Shown here: positions 54,201 through 64,000 of the stretch, one piece after another | How the letters are laid out: each line of letters begins with the position of its first letter | How positions within the stretch are numbered: the first letter of the stretch is position 1 | Assembly: GCA_012861695.1 (NCBI GenBank) | Contig: JAAOOA010000002.1 | Coordinates: 34,613,244 to 34,677,243, forward strand | Reading direction: 5' to 3' | Source of the DNA: Trematomus loennbergii | Taxonomy: Eukaryota > Chordata > Actinopteri > Perciformes > Nototheniidae | Length of the DNA stretch: 64,000 nucleotides | Position numbers and translations under genes: made by a program | Notes under the pieces: model-generated | Told to the model about the DNA's origin: nothing | The model's input: only the letters and a program-made list of their open reading frames with translations | Databases searched by the model: none

Positions 54201-57200
54201 GACCTATCATGCTATATTTGAATAATATATTGTAGGGCCATACCTATATAAAACATGTCTGAATGGATCATGCATTTTAGCCATGCCTGATTTGCTATAT
54301 TCCAGCAAGGGTTGATTCTGTGGCAAATAGAGTGGCGAAGTCCCTCCCCTTCCGGTGGACCTCCATGGGACCTTATTTCGGAAAAATTATGTATTGAAGT
54401 CAATGGAGAGAGAAAGATTATCTTTCGATCCCGTTTGAATTGTGCCACGAATTACACATATGATGTTTGTCAATTTAAAAGATAATTTTGCAAGTCAAAA
54501 AAAAAAAATGTGTCGTAAAACTGTGAAGTAACACATTTGTTTGTGTGAAACGCTCAATGAACTACATCTCTGTCTCAACAACACATGTCACCAAGATGGC
54601 CGTCACTACTGTCTTGTCAACAAAACGATTGACTATCCTCACTATCACCACAATGAAACACGTCCTGAAGAATGTCATGCAAAGCTGCCTGCCTGCCTTC
54701 CTTTGATTCTCTCTGAACTGCCTGGTCGTTTTAATGTTTAATGTCAACCATTTGTGCAGATAGCATGAAGTAGAAAGATCGCTAGCGTAGCGTTAGCATT
54801 TCTCCCCCGGGCTTAAATTGTGTATTATAGAATGATCACACCGGTGTGACAGTACTCTTCAAAGGGTTCACGAAATATGACTACTACTCTTACTGTTTAA
54901 CATGTTGGGTTACTTAATGTTACTTCATGTTAAGGCTAATAAAATGACAAGGCTGTAATGCTAACTAACGTACTAGCTAGCTTGATCCAGACACTCCTCT
55001 TTCATCAGACGGGAAGCGAAAGAACGAGCAAGACCCATTGCTGGTATGATAACAACCTGGTACTAAGCACACAGGCATCTTGTTAAAGTTATCTTATCTT
55101 AGCCAGCGCCATATAGATAGATTCTATCTATATGGCGCTGAGCGTCATGTTACCATGCTGTTACCATGCCACGGCAACCTCTCATTCCCCTGATAGGTGG
55201 AGCGTTGCCCATGTAGGCGGAGCGTCACCGCCCACTATTCCGGTCTGACGTCGGGTCGGATGGAATCTGTATCCGCTCGTTGTAGCCCCGTTTTTAAAAG
55301 ATTTGGGTATGGAGGAAAAGAGAGGGTTGTATTTTCTGACACTTGGTGAGTTCCCTGGAACACCGGGGACACATATTCATGTATAAAAGACGTACAAAAG
55401 TGCATTTTGCATGATAGGTCCACTTTAAATAATGAGTTTTTACTACATCTGGCACGCTGAAACAACAGCTGGTGTGCTACTTAATCTGACAAACCTTATT
55501 TTTCTTAAATTCCTCAATACAGGATCCCTTAGACATTATCTTTGTCTAAGGCAAAGGAAAGCAATGAAACACTAGCAACAAGATCAGATTTTGCAGGATT
55601 TTATATAGATCATAAAATGTTTCATAGATTTTTCCAGAGGTGACAGAATAAATAATAGAAGGCCTGTGATATTTTATTTCTCTGAAGTAAAATTATTGTG
55701 CCATTGTTTTCTTTTTAGTTGTCAGATGTTGGTGTGAATTTAGTTTACCCTCCCTCAGGCGTGCTATGGAGCGGGGGGGAAGTCTGGGCAGAGACAAACA
55801 GGGTGCAGACAGGGGCTCTTCCTCTGGATCTCTGTCTGCCAAACTGAGCACTGTTGGCAGGTGGAAGTGCCTGAAATAAATGACCACAGCTAGTGTGGAG
55901 GGGGAGAGCAGGAGGAAAGCCTGGCACTCCAGAGCCTCTGGGGTGGGGATGAAGCTAGCTTAGAGGGAAAATCCTATATCCTATAAAAAGGGTCTCCGAA
56001 TGAAAATACACTCAGGAAACCAGAGGCCTCAGATGATGTGTTGGAAGTACATTTGTAGCACTTGAATGTGGATTGGGGCACTTGTATTGTTAGTCATTAG
56101 CGGATAAAGAAATTATGCAATATTTGTATCATTTGCAAAAAACATTGTCATTCAAGGTTCAAGGCTTTTATTGGTCATACGTACATAGCTACAGTGTAGT
56201 TATGACGATGAAAATCTTAGGTCACAGGCTCCTCCAACAGTGCAACACAATAAAACGGAAAAAGATAGTGCAAGTAAATAGTAAATACAAAAGAAAAATA
56301 GTACAAAAAAAGTACAAATGTGAAAAATGGTTACATAATTTCTCAAAATATAAAGACACAGGCATAAAAGAATGCTGATGTTTTAGGCACATCATACCTT
56401 TTTATAACTTTTTATTATTATTTTATGTATTAATGTGCAATTGATTGATTGGTCTATACATCAGATGGTGAATGAATATCAGCATAAGTTCCCCAAGAGT
56501 CCAAGGTGACCACCACACCAACACTAGTCATCGGATATAACATACTTAGTTAACAATGACATAAAATAGTAAGCCATTGAATCCTCAATTCAAAGGAGTT
56601 GAAACCAGACAACTTCTGGAGGCTGGGATTGATACAAGATTGTTTATATCACGTTGTGGTTGTCATACAGATGAGCAGGATGGTACATTTGTTTATGTGT
56701 TGACATCAGAAACGTCCTTTCTTAAAGAGTGTTCAGCTCAACACAGAACTCTAATAAATGAGAGAAGTGAGGCTCTGGGGAGTGTTCCTCTTATAAACTT
56801 ACACTAATTAAGTTTTGGGGATTTGGCCTTTTTGTCTGAGAGGAAATTGCTCAGAGAGCAAATTGGATGTGACTGCAGCAGGTCACCCAGATGCACAGAC
56901 AGATGTGTGTTGTGGGACTGAGGGTCTCTGTGGGGCTCTTGATGCTGCTTTGAGCAGAGCTTTGCAGGAAGTGTGAATACAAGCCAGTGAATTGATGGCG
57001 GGGGCAAAGGGTTCAGATTCCTGCAGATTCATAATACTCCCTTAGTTCTCAGATCACATTATTATGCTATACGCCTAGTCATCATTTCAGAGTAGATGCA
57101 TAACTTTATTTTTAGGGTTTATGCTGTGTAGCACAAACAATAGAGCCCATATGGAAACGGAATGGAAAGTGGAATATGTCATCATTGCAGTTCAGTTTCA

Positions 57201-60200
57201 GTGACACTGAGATAGAGAGGATGGATCTGAATGAGAGAATAGAGGAGTTGGATAAGGGAGTGTCCACAGGAAGTCAGAGTAAAAGGACACAATCGCACAC
57301 AGCAGCCAGAGTGTGCAGCGCTGCTGAAGGAGGTCTTACTGGGCCTGCAGCAAATATTCAACCTACTGTTTTTATCTTATTCACTTTTTTTTGTCCGATT
57401 GTTTCTCTTTCACTCAGCCCTTATTGTGTTGCTTCCAGTGTGCCTGAGGCAAAGAGGTCTGATGGTTTATGTGCTGTTTCAGTCTGAGTTGCATCAACTT
57501 CCTTTTTCTGAGGAGGATACCAAATGAAAACAAAGTCCTCATTTTGTGATCTCAAAGCTGAGAGTCCCTCTAAAATTAATGCAAAACAACATAATGCTGT
57601 AGTTTTAGATATAAACTGGCAACTGATAGTATCTAAGGAACATCTAGCTTACTATTAATACGGTCTTACACAACAATCCCACAGAATATACCTACTATAA
57701 CATTTGTGTTAATTGGTGGCTGTATTGCTGTGTCGTTGACTTGTATGGCGCATAGGATTAAATGCTGAGGAGACCTAATAAAAGTACTTATTGCTGACTC
57801 TTGACATACTTAGAAGAACTTCAGGACAGGCGAATAAAGATGAAAAGTCCTTTCTATGTAAAAAGTATTTTTGTCGGTGAAACCTGTGCTGAATATAAAT
57901 GTGACCCTTCTCTCTGTAGAGATGACCACGGCTTCAGCCCGCTGCACTGGGCTTGCAGGGAGGGCCGCTCCAGCGTGGTGGACATGCTCATCATGAGAGG
58001 GGCTCGCATTAACGTCATGAACCGGGGGGACGACACGCCCCTACACCTGGCCTCCAGTCACGGACATCGCGAAATCGTGGGAAAGGTGGGGTTCATGTAC
58101 ACACTGGGGCACGTCCTTTGGTCATCCTTTAAAATGCTCATATAACTGTTGAAGTTTGCTTCATAAACCCAGGATATTATGAAACCTCAGATGATGTCAT
58201 CCCATGAGCAATTGCAGATGCAGAGGTCTTGTCTGTTCTTGCAGTTCCACCATAAGAAATGTCAAACTGCAGGGATGAGGGAGATGTAGAAATGTTTCAG
58301 TGTTGATGTTTCAGTGGCTGCAACTACAGTTGACTTTTACCCCTGTCAACAAGTTATTTATTTATAAAGAGAAGAAGTTATCTATAGCTGATTCTGTGGC
58401 TAGTCTTGATTCGCCAAGATAAGTTTAAATAGTTTACCATTTAACAGCATTTGTGCACATTAGCTGCAATTTAACCAGCAATATGGTGATCCATTCCCTG
58501 ATGTTCTGTGTTTGCATTGGTATACTATGACCTGTTGAAAGGCTTTTTAACCATGCAACATGCAGTGCATTGAACGCAGCTTCCTGCCAGACTTTTGTAT
58601 TTGAAGACATTCACTTCAGTCTCCAAAAGAATATGAAGAGATATTGTAACGAAGCGTTTTGTATGCCAGAATGTGAAGCCTCTGCTCTGGGGTGTCTGAT
58701 TTAGATTTGCTGCCACTCAGGTATTGAGTTTAATGTTAGGTATGTCTCAATACCTCTGGCATGTGTCCACAGGCGAGACAAACTTCCAGGATTTTTGTTG
58801 CCAGCATTAACACTCATCCCTGTATACAGCCCAAACAAGATCTGACCAGCCTTGTTTTGCTTTTAATCCTTTGTTCTGCTTCCCTTTCAGCTGATTCAGT
58901 GCAAAGCAGACACTAATTCAGCCAATGAGCACGGGAACACACCACTGCATTATGCCTGCTTCTGGGGCCAAGACCAAGTGGCTGAGGTGAGTGTGCCCCC
59001 TGGTGGAATTAAATACATTTGATGTTTAATAACTAATAACAAACTATTAAAATGTAGCTAACAACAATTCCTCCTTTCACTTAGGACCTTGTAACTAATG
59101 GGGCTCAGGTGAGCATCTGTAACAAATATGGGGAAACGCCCTGGACAAAGCCAAACCACACCTGCATGAACTCCTCAGAGGTATACTGACCCCTCTTTAC
59201 CACCTCCCTCATTTCAACAGTTTCAGCTTCCTTTTGATTGTCTTTGTGTTCGATTTTCTCATTGCACACTATTCCTTTATCAACCAGAAAAAGCTGAGAA
59301 AATGGGACAGAACTTGGCTAAGATTCCCTTCAAGGACACGTTCTGGAAAGGCACCACCAGAACTCGACCCCGTGAGTCCACCACACATAAAAACCTGTTC
59401 TTTAACTGAAGTTTCCATCAGTCAATATTAGAGATGTCCCGATCCGATCACGTGATCGGAATTGGAGCCGATCACGTGATCGGGAATTGGAGCCGATCAC
59501 GTGATTTTCAAAAGATCGGAATCGGGAGAAAAAAATCGGGGATCGGGAATTTATTTTTATTTTTTATAAATATTTGTATTTTATTTAATGTTACAAACAA
59601 AAATGACCATGTTCACGTCTTAAAGTCATCCTGAGGCCTTAGTTTTGGTTTAAAATTACACAACATCATGTATGTGTTGCTTCTTTTGGGCTTGTTTTCA
59701 TAGACCTGGTTGCTTATTTCTCTCAAATCTGGCAACAGAGTGGGCGCAGTGTCTAATAGTAGCAGTAAGCTAACAAGAGGCTACGTTCAGCTGGTGACTC
59801 GGGAGTCGGGACAGAGAAAATGTCAGGAGTTTGGAAGTATTATAAAATTGAAAGCGAAGGCAGTGTAACAGCCAGATGCAATGTTTGCAAGGCGGAGGTT
59901 CCGCGTGGTGGAAAGAACAGAGCTACGTTCAACACGACCAATCTAATACAAACACCAACAACAACACGACGAGTACACAGCGGCCACTCAGGTAACGGCA
60001 CTGAAACAACCGACACTTTCAGAGACTTTTAAAAGGAAAGAGAAACTGCCCCAGAACAGTGAAAAGGCCAAAAAAATAATAGCCAAGATAGCTGAATTCA
60101 TCGCGTTGGATGACCAGCCGTTATCTGTTACCTTTTTTTTCTCTTAATGCATTGCATAAAGATCGGATCGGGAAAAATCGGTATCGGCAGATTGTCAAAA

Positions 60201-63002
60201 TCAAATGATCGGAATCGGATCGGGAGCAAAAAAAGGTGATCGGGACATCCCTAGTCAATATACATGTGGTGTTTGAAATGTCCACTGCTTTTTGTCTGTA
60301 TTGTGCTGTTTCACATTTCACATCGATTATGTGTTTTTAGGCAATGGCACCCTGAACAAACAAGCAGGCATTGACTACAAACAGCTCTCTCTCCTGGCTA
60401 AAGTGAACGAGAACCAGTCTGGAGAGGTACTTCTGATCTTATTATTTTACTATTCTGAATTGTTATGCCAAGGTACAAGCATTAATTTCACCTTTTCTTT
60501 ATTTAATTCTTGTCTGTAGCTGTGGCAGGGACGCTGGCAAGGAAATGAGATTGTTGTTAAAGTGCTTAAAGTTCGTGACTGGACCACAAGAAAAAGCAGA
60601 GACTTCAACGAGGAATATCCAAAACTCAGGTTATTATCTAATCCTGAATTTTGTGCAGACTATATGTTGTGGCCACTCATTTGTCTGTTTTCATTGTGTT
60701 GATCTGACCGTTATGTCTTATTTCATTTTGGAGGGCTTGCATCTCACACAAGACGTCTGTTTATGTCAAATCCTCTGGGTTTCTTTCTGTCTGTCTGTCT
60801 GCCTCCCTCTTGGGCTCCATCCCAGGATATTTTCCCACCCGAATGTCCTTCCTATGTTGGGAGCATGTCAGTCTCCCGCCCCTCACCCCATCATCATCAC
60901 ACACTGGATGCCTTATGGCTCCCTCTACAACGTGCTGCATGAAGGCACCAGTGAGTATTCCTGCTCTGGTCACAATACGTGTACTTGGTTTTTGTGATTT
61001 ATTGAGCATTTGTTATTGTGTCACCATCACTTCGGTACAGTAGTAATTACATATTGCTGAGTTGTTAAAGTAAGGGTGGCTAATATCTGTTATGATTTGT
61101 CCCTCACTGTGCTGTCAGACTTTGTGGTGGACCAGACACAGGCGGTGAAGTTTGGACTGGACATTGCTTGTGGAATGGCCTTCTTGCACACACTCGAACC
61201 CATGATCCCTCGCCACTATCTCAACAGCAAAAGTGTTATGGTAAGAAGAAGTGGTGTTTTTTTTTTGGATCATAAATGTATAAACTGCCCTTTCAAAGAA
61301 CAATTGTGTTCCCAAAAAACCCCCTCATAATTCTGTTTCTCTTCAAAGTGACATCTCTGTGTTCTTGTTTCCACAGATAGATGAAGACATGACAGCCAGG
61401 ATCAGCATGGCAGATGTCAAATTCTCCTTCCAGTGTCCTGGCAGGATGTACTTGCCTGCATGGGTAGCCCCCGAGGGTAGGCATCACTCATACAGCACAG
61501 ATCCAGAGTGGCAGCTGAAGACACAAGGGTGTATGATGGATGCAGGATACTCTAGACTCTCAGAACTAAATGTAATATACAGCAGATTTCCCCCCAAGAT
61601 ACGGGGAAATCCAAGAGACATGAACTGATCACAGTACGTGAAAATAACCAGGGATCCACAGAAAAGGTTTTATGTTCACAAAACAGTGCATGGAGCATGA
61701 TGGCGCTTCCTGCATGAGATATAGGAGACTTGTTACCATAGCAACACCTACATACAGACTAGGTATAGTGGGTAGTGATCCGTGAAATTGAGAGTGCGAG
61801 AGTGATGGTATTGATAAGACACAAATGTACATTTTTGGCTGATATGAAGACTTTCTGTAGGCCTTATCTTCAGCATGAATGTCTTTGTAACAGTTATACA
61901 GATTGCAACAATATATTATTCCAAGAAAATTGTTCCGATAGAAAAAATTGTTGTTATCACCTACTGGGATGAAAACATAGTTTTACAGGAAAAGGAGCTT
62001 GAGATTCAATGTTGATCAAAGATACTGAAGTCTGTCAGTCACTTGTATTGCTGCCACCAACATAATATTTCTTTTTTATAGTCGATGGCATTTAAAAATA
62101 ATCTTAATTTTAATTTGGTAAGCCTACAGGACCAACTCGTGTGGTTATTTGCCACTTCTTAGATCACCTCCTCAGTAACCAAGATATACTGTATATAGGT
62201 TACTGAAGAAATATATACAAATTGTAAAGCCATTTCTCTGTAACGCTTTATGATGAACAAAATATAATGGGTTCTTCCGTTCACCGTGCTACACCCTTCC
62301 ACCAAGTATAATGAATATCACGCAAGGAGATTTCCCTGCTGACAAACAAACAGAGCCAAACGCATAGCCTCCTTAGCTCATAATAACGGCAGTATCACAA
62401 GTACTCTTTTTCAGATGTTAGCATTTTAAACCTACAAAATGTTAAACCAGTTGTGTTTTCACTTTCCAGTAGAATTTCTGCATTTCAACCCAATATTAAC
62501 AAACCTGTGTTCACCTGAATCAAAGTGTAGAGAAAGGCAGCTCCTGTTGTGTAGTTCAGTGTGTTTGCCTGATGTTCATTCTTTGCCCTTTTGTGATACC
62601 CAGCCCTGCAGAAGAAGCCAGAAGAGATCAACCGTCGGTCATCAGACATGTGGAGCTTTGCCATCCTGCTGTGGGAGCTGGTGACCAGAGAAGTGCCGTA
62701 CGCTGACCTCTCCAACATGGAGATTGGCATGAAGGTTAGCAGATCTTTCTCTAACTCATTATATTACCAGCTGAGTAGAATAAGTCATAGCTTTAATGTC
62801 ATTAGGAATATATTTCCTGCTTAACCAAACATTTTGTCTGTTTTACTATCAGGTTGCCTTGGAGGGTTTGAGGCCCACTATCCCCCCCGGCATTTCGCCC
62901 CACATTTGCAAGCTCATGAAGATATGCATGAACGAGGACCCAGCAAAGAGGCCCAAATTTGACATGATTGTGCCAATTCTGGAGAAAATGCAGGACAAGT
63001 GA
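51289..63002 (+). CDS. ilk: Integrin-linked kinase (pseudokinase), one apparent frameshift
   Basis: ILK bridges beta-integrin tails to actin in the ILK-PINCH-parvin complex at focal adhesions. Coding exons: 51289-51377, 57920-58085, 58891-58986, 59085-59180, 59288-59371, 60341-60426, 60520-60629, 60826-60950, 61119-61240, 61377-61476, 62604-62734, 62853-63002 (stop 63000-63002). The start [20 protein letters not shown] is the invariant vertebrate ILK N-terminus. Ankyrin repeats occupy about residues 2-170 ([43 protein letters not shown]), a short linker follows ([13 protein letters not shown]), then the kinase fold from about 193: the Lys of [11 protein letters not shown], a degenerate catalytic loop ([10 protein letters not shown], no Asp), and DVK in place of DFG, as in other ILKs. 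Ends [10 protein letters not shown]. The exon at 59085-59180 is one base short: the ankyrin frame holds to GETP, and an extra C in the following C run restores the family sequence and the phase of the next exon, giving 451 residues against 452 in human. Confidence 0.97.
54193..55428 (-). mobile_element. TTAA-flanked MITE, copy 3 (longest, perfect 20-bp ends)
   Basis: The left end TTAAAGTGGACCTATCATGC (54193-54212) has its exact inverse at 55409-55428. Read on the minus strand, the right-hand 150 bp matches the left part of copy 1 at 871-1030 (gtgtccccggtgt, ggaactcac, agtgtcagaaaata). The 1.24-kb copy has no intact transposase frame. It contains a 37-bp perfect palindrome at 55104-55140. Confidence 0.9.
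55104..55140. repeat. Perfect 37-bp palindrome (18-bp arms, 1-base centre)
   Basis: The left arm cagcgccatatagataga is followed by a single t and its exact inverse ending ggcgctg. It can form a hairpin in DNA or transcript. It lies within MITE copy 3. Confidence 0.9.
56151..56330 (-). mobile_element. LINE 3' tail, antisense, same family as 31858-32370
   Basis: On the minus strand it reads 'gttgcactgttggaggagcc', 'tttcatcgtcataactacac' and ends 'caataaaagccttgaacctt', matching the 3' UTR of the LINE at 31858-32370. Inserted in ilk intron 1. Confidence 0.75.
59444..59505. repeat. Tandem palindromes ccgatcacgtgatcgg
   Basis: Three copies (59444-59459, 59468-59483 and a partial one from 59493) at a 24-25 bp period near the left end of the hAT element. 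Each contains CACGTG. They are probably subterminal transposase-binding repeats. Confidence 0.85.
59820..60032 (+). pseudogene. BED-type zinc finger of a hAT transposase (fragment)
   Basis: The 70-codon frame begins [20 protein letters not shown] and continues with a CX2C pair ([10 protein letters not shown]) and an ATFNTTNLI stretch, the first half of a BED finger. The His-His part expected after TTNL is displaced by an apparent frameshift, and the catalytic region is deleted. Transposon relic. Confidence 0.75.
61477..62603 (+). other. ilk intron
   Basis: 1.1-kb intron between the exon ending in WVAPEG and the exon beginning with LQKKPE. No element or additional exon recognised. Confidence 0.7.
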
Positions 63003-63469
63003 AACTCCTCCTCTGCCCTCCTGTACTGAACCGTTGAATTAGAGGATATCTTGTCCCAAATGTCCCTCTGATATATTGGTGTGGTGCTTGCCAGTATTGC
63101 CTTAAACTCTCACTTTCTGCTGCATTCAACACCACTGTAGCTTCTGCTTCTGAGATGAATTCAGCAGCAGTCACGTCTTGTACGCCTTTGTTCTTCCTTT
63201 TTTTTTTCAATGTGATATCAAGTTTTTATTATTACTGTCTTCATCTTTGTCACTGATTTGCTGTCTTCACAGGAGCTTTGTGTTGACTGTTCATCCCCTA
63301 ACTGTAATCATGTGACTGAGTTATATCCTCTTATAGACTGAATAACCTGTGGAGGTCAGCATGACAGACTGCAGCACTCCTTCAGTGGATTTAAGGCCTT
63401 GTTTTTCTTACCTGGAGTGGGCTTGCCTTGTAAGGAAACTGCTCCTCTATAATGTTGGCCCCTAATAAA
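63003..63469 (+). other. ilk 3' UTR with polyadenylation signal
   Basis: Follows the stop codon at 63000-63002. AATAAA at 63464-63469 is the first well-placed hexamer. Confidence 0.7.
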
Positions 63470-63489
63470 TCAGATAACATATTAACTCA

Positions 63490-64000
63490 AAGCTTGTCTT
63501 GTGGGAAAAAGTAGTTGTGTTGGCTACAAACTGTATGCAACTGAGCAAGCATGACACATGTCTGAAACCAAGCATTTAAACAATATATCAGATTATAAAA
63601 AATGTTTATGAAAGAGCAATGCCTGTGAAAGTACTTAGCAGTGATACCTTTCAGCTTGGCTGCGTTGTGATGTGTTTAAGCCTGACCGTAAACTGCTGAC
63701 AGTGATGTAAAACTGCCCATAGAAACTTTATTTTCATGCAGGAAAAATGGCAATTTTGGGCAGATTACTTTTATATGGATTGCAAGATTGCTAATGTTCT
63801 TGTTGATTGCTATCATGTAATGTAATTAACTAGAAGACTCAAAGGTTATCTACTTTTTCTCATTACACTCCCTTCAAAATATTAACGTTTTTATACGATC
63901 AAATACTGTTGGCTGTACTTTTTTCACACCGAGTAATCTCCTCAAAATGTCTAAAAGTGTTTGTGCTCAACTCACAAGTGTTTTTTTTTCATGCTGAAAG
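63490..64000. other. Downstream of ilk, nothing supported
   Basis: No gene or element recognised. In mammals TAF10 lies beside ILK, but no such exon is visible before the window ends. Confidence 0.5.

Larger units (their letters stand above)
51378..57919 (+). other. ilk intron 1 of the coding region
   Basis: 6.5-kb intron between ILK residues 30 and 31. It holds a TTAA MITE (54193-55428) and an antisense LINE tail (56151-56330). The remaining sequence has only featureless open frames. Confidence 0.85.
59429..60253 (+). mobile_element. hAT transposon remnant with BED zinc finger, in ilk intron
   Basis: The ends TAGAGATGTCCCGATC and GATCGGGACATCCCTA are inverse, and are flanked by a perfect 8-bp duplication, gtcaatat (59421-59428 and 60254-60261). 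The element fills most of the 969-bp ilk intron 59372-60340. It is a deletion derivative: only the N-terminal BED finger of the transposase remains recognisable. Confidence 0.92.

Noticed and set aside
59444..59505. CRISPR-like repeat array
   Set aside because: Three short palindromes in a hAT element of a vertebrate genome; no spacers or array structure.
51289..63002. Calling ilk (and rrp8, nectin3) pseudogenes because of frame breaks
   Set aside because: All introns, splice sites and remaining exons are intact, and the only defects are single-base homopolymer losses.

Overview
This is a window of a ray-finned fish genome, most likely a percomorph teleost. The evidence is four vertebrate gene loci with GT-AG introns, long AC/TG microsatellites, and dense teleost-type transposon debris (hAT, TTAA-target MITEs, a BEL/Pao LTR element, LINE tails and old dispersed repeats). 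All exon boundaries below were read by eye from splice signals, phase and family knowledge; no search was run.

Layout. Positions 1-5640 hold the last coding exon and long 3' UTR of a nectin-3-like adhesion receptor (+). About 29 kb follows with no gene I can support. It holds a TIR element (8541-9216), an old dispersed repeat (about 11.5-12.3 kb), a complete but internally deleted BEL/Pao provirus (17533-23664, minus strand) with a second transposon nested in it, a TTAA MITE (23779-24170), a hAT element (26535-27485), a LINE 3' end (31858-32370) and two long dinucleotide arrays. Positions 34954-42638 hold a 13-exon gene (+) for a type I membrane protein with eight Ig domains of nectin/CD96 type. 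It is convergent with rrp8 (43797-47935, minus), a nucleolar methyltransferase, which is head to head with ilk (5' UTR from about 49.65 kb, coding 51289-63002, +), integrin-linked pseudokinase. From my knowledge of the human genome, RRP8-ILK are neighbours on 11p15.4 and NECTIN3-CD96 are neighbours on 3q13, so the window appears to join two conserved blocks.

Biology. Nectin-3 and the multi-Ig receptor are cell-surface Ig proteins of one superfamily branch, and the second may be a lineage-expanded relative of the receptors that recognise nectins. ILK works at integrin adhesions in the IPP complex; RRP8 is a rRNA m1A methyltransferase and silencing factor. No co-regulation is implied beyond the shared rrp8/ilk upstream region.

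Two things stand out. First, the expanded eight-domain nectin-like receptor, with an apparent internal duplication and a tail carrying a YxxL motif and a PDZ-type C-terminus. Second, three of the four genes carry one apparent single-base loss in a short homopolymer (nectin3 C run, rrp8 A run, ilk C run). Exon-phase arithmetic shows that one base is missing in rrp8 and in ilk. The shared signature suggests assembly indels rather than three pseudogenes.
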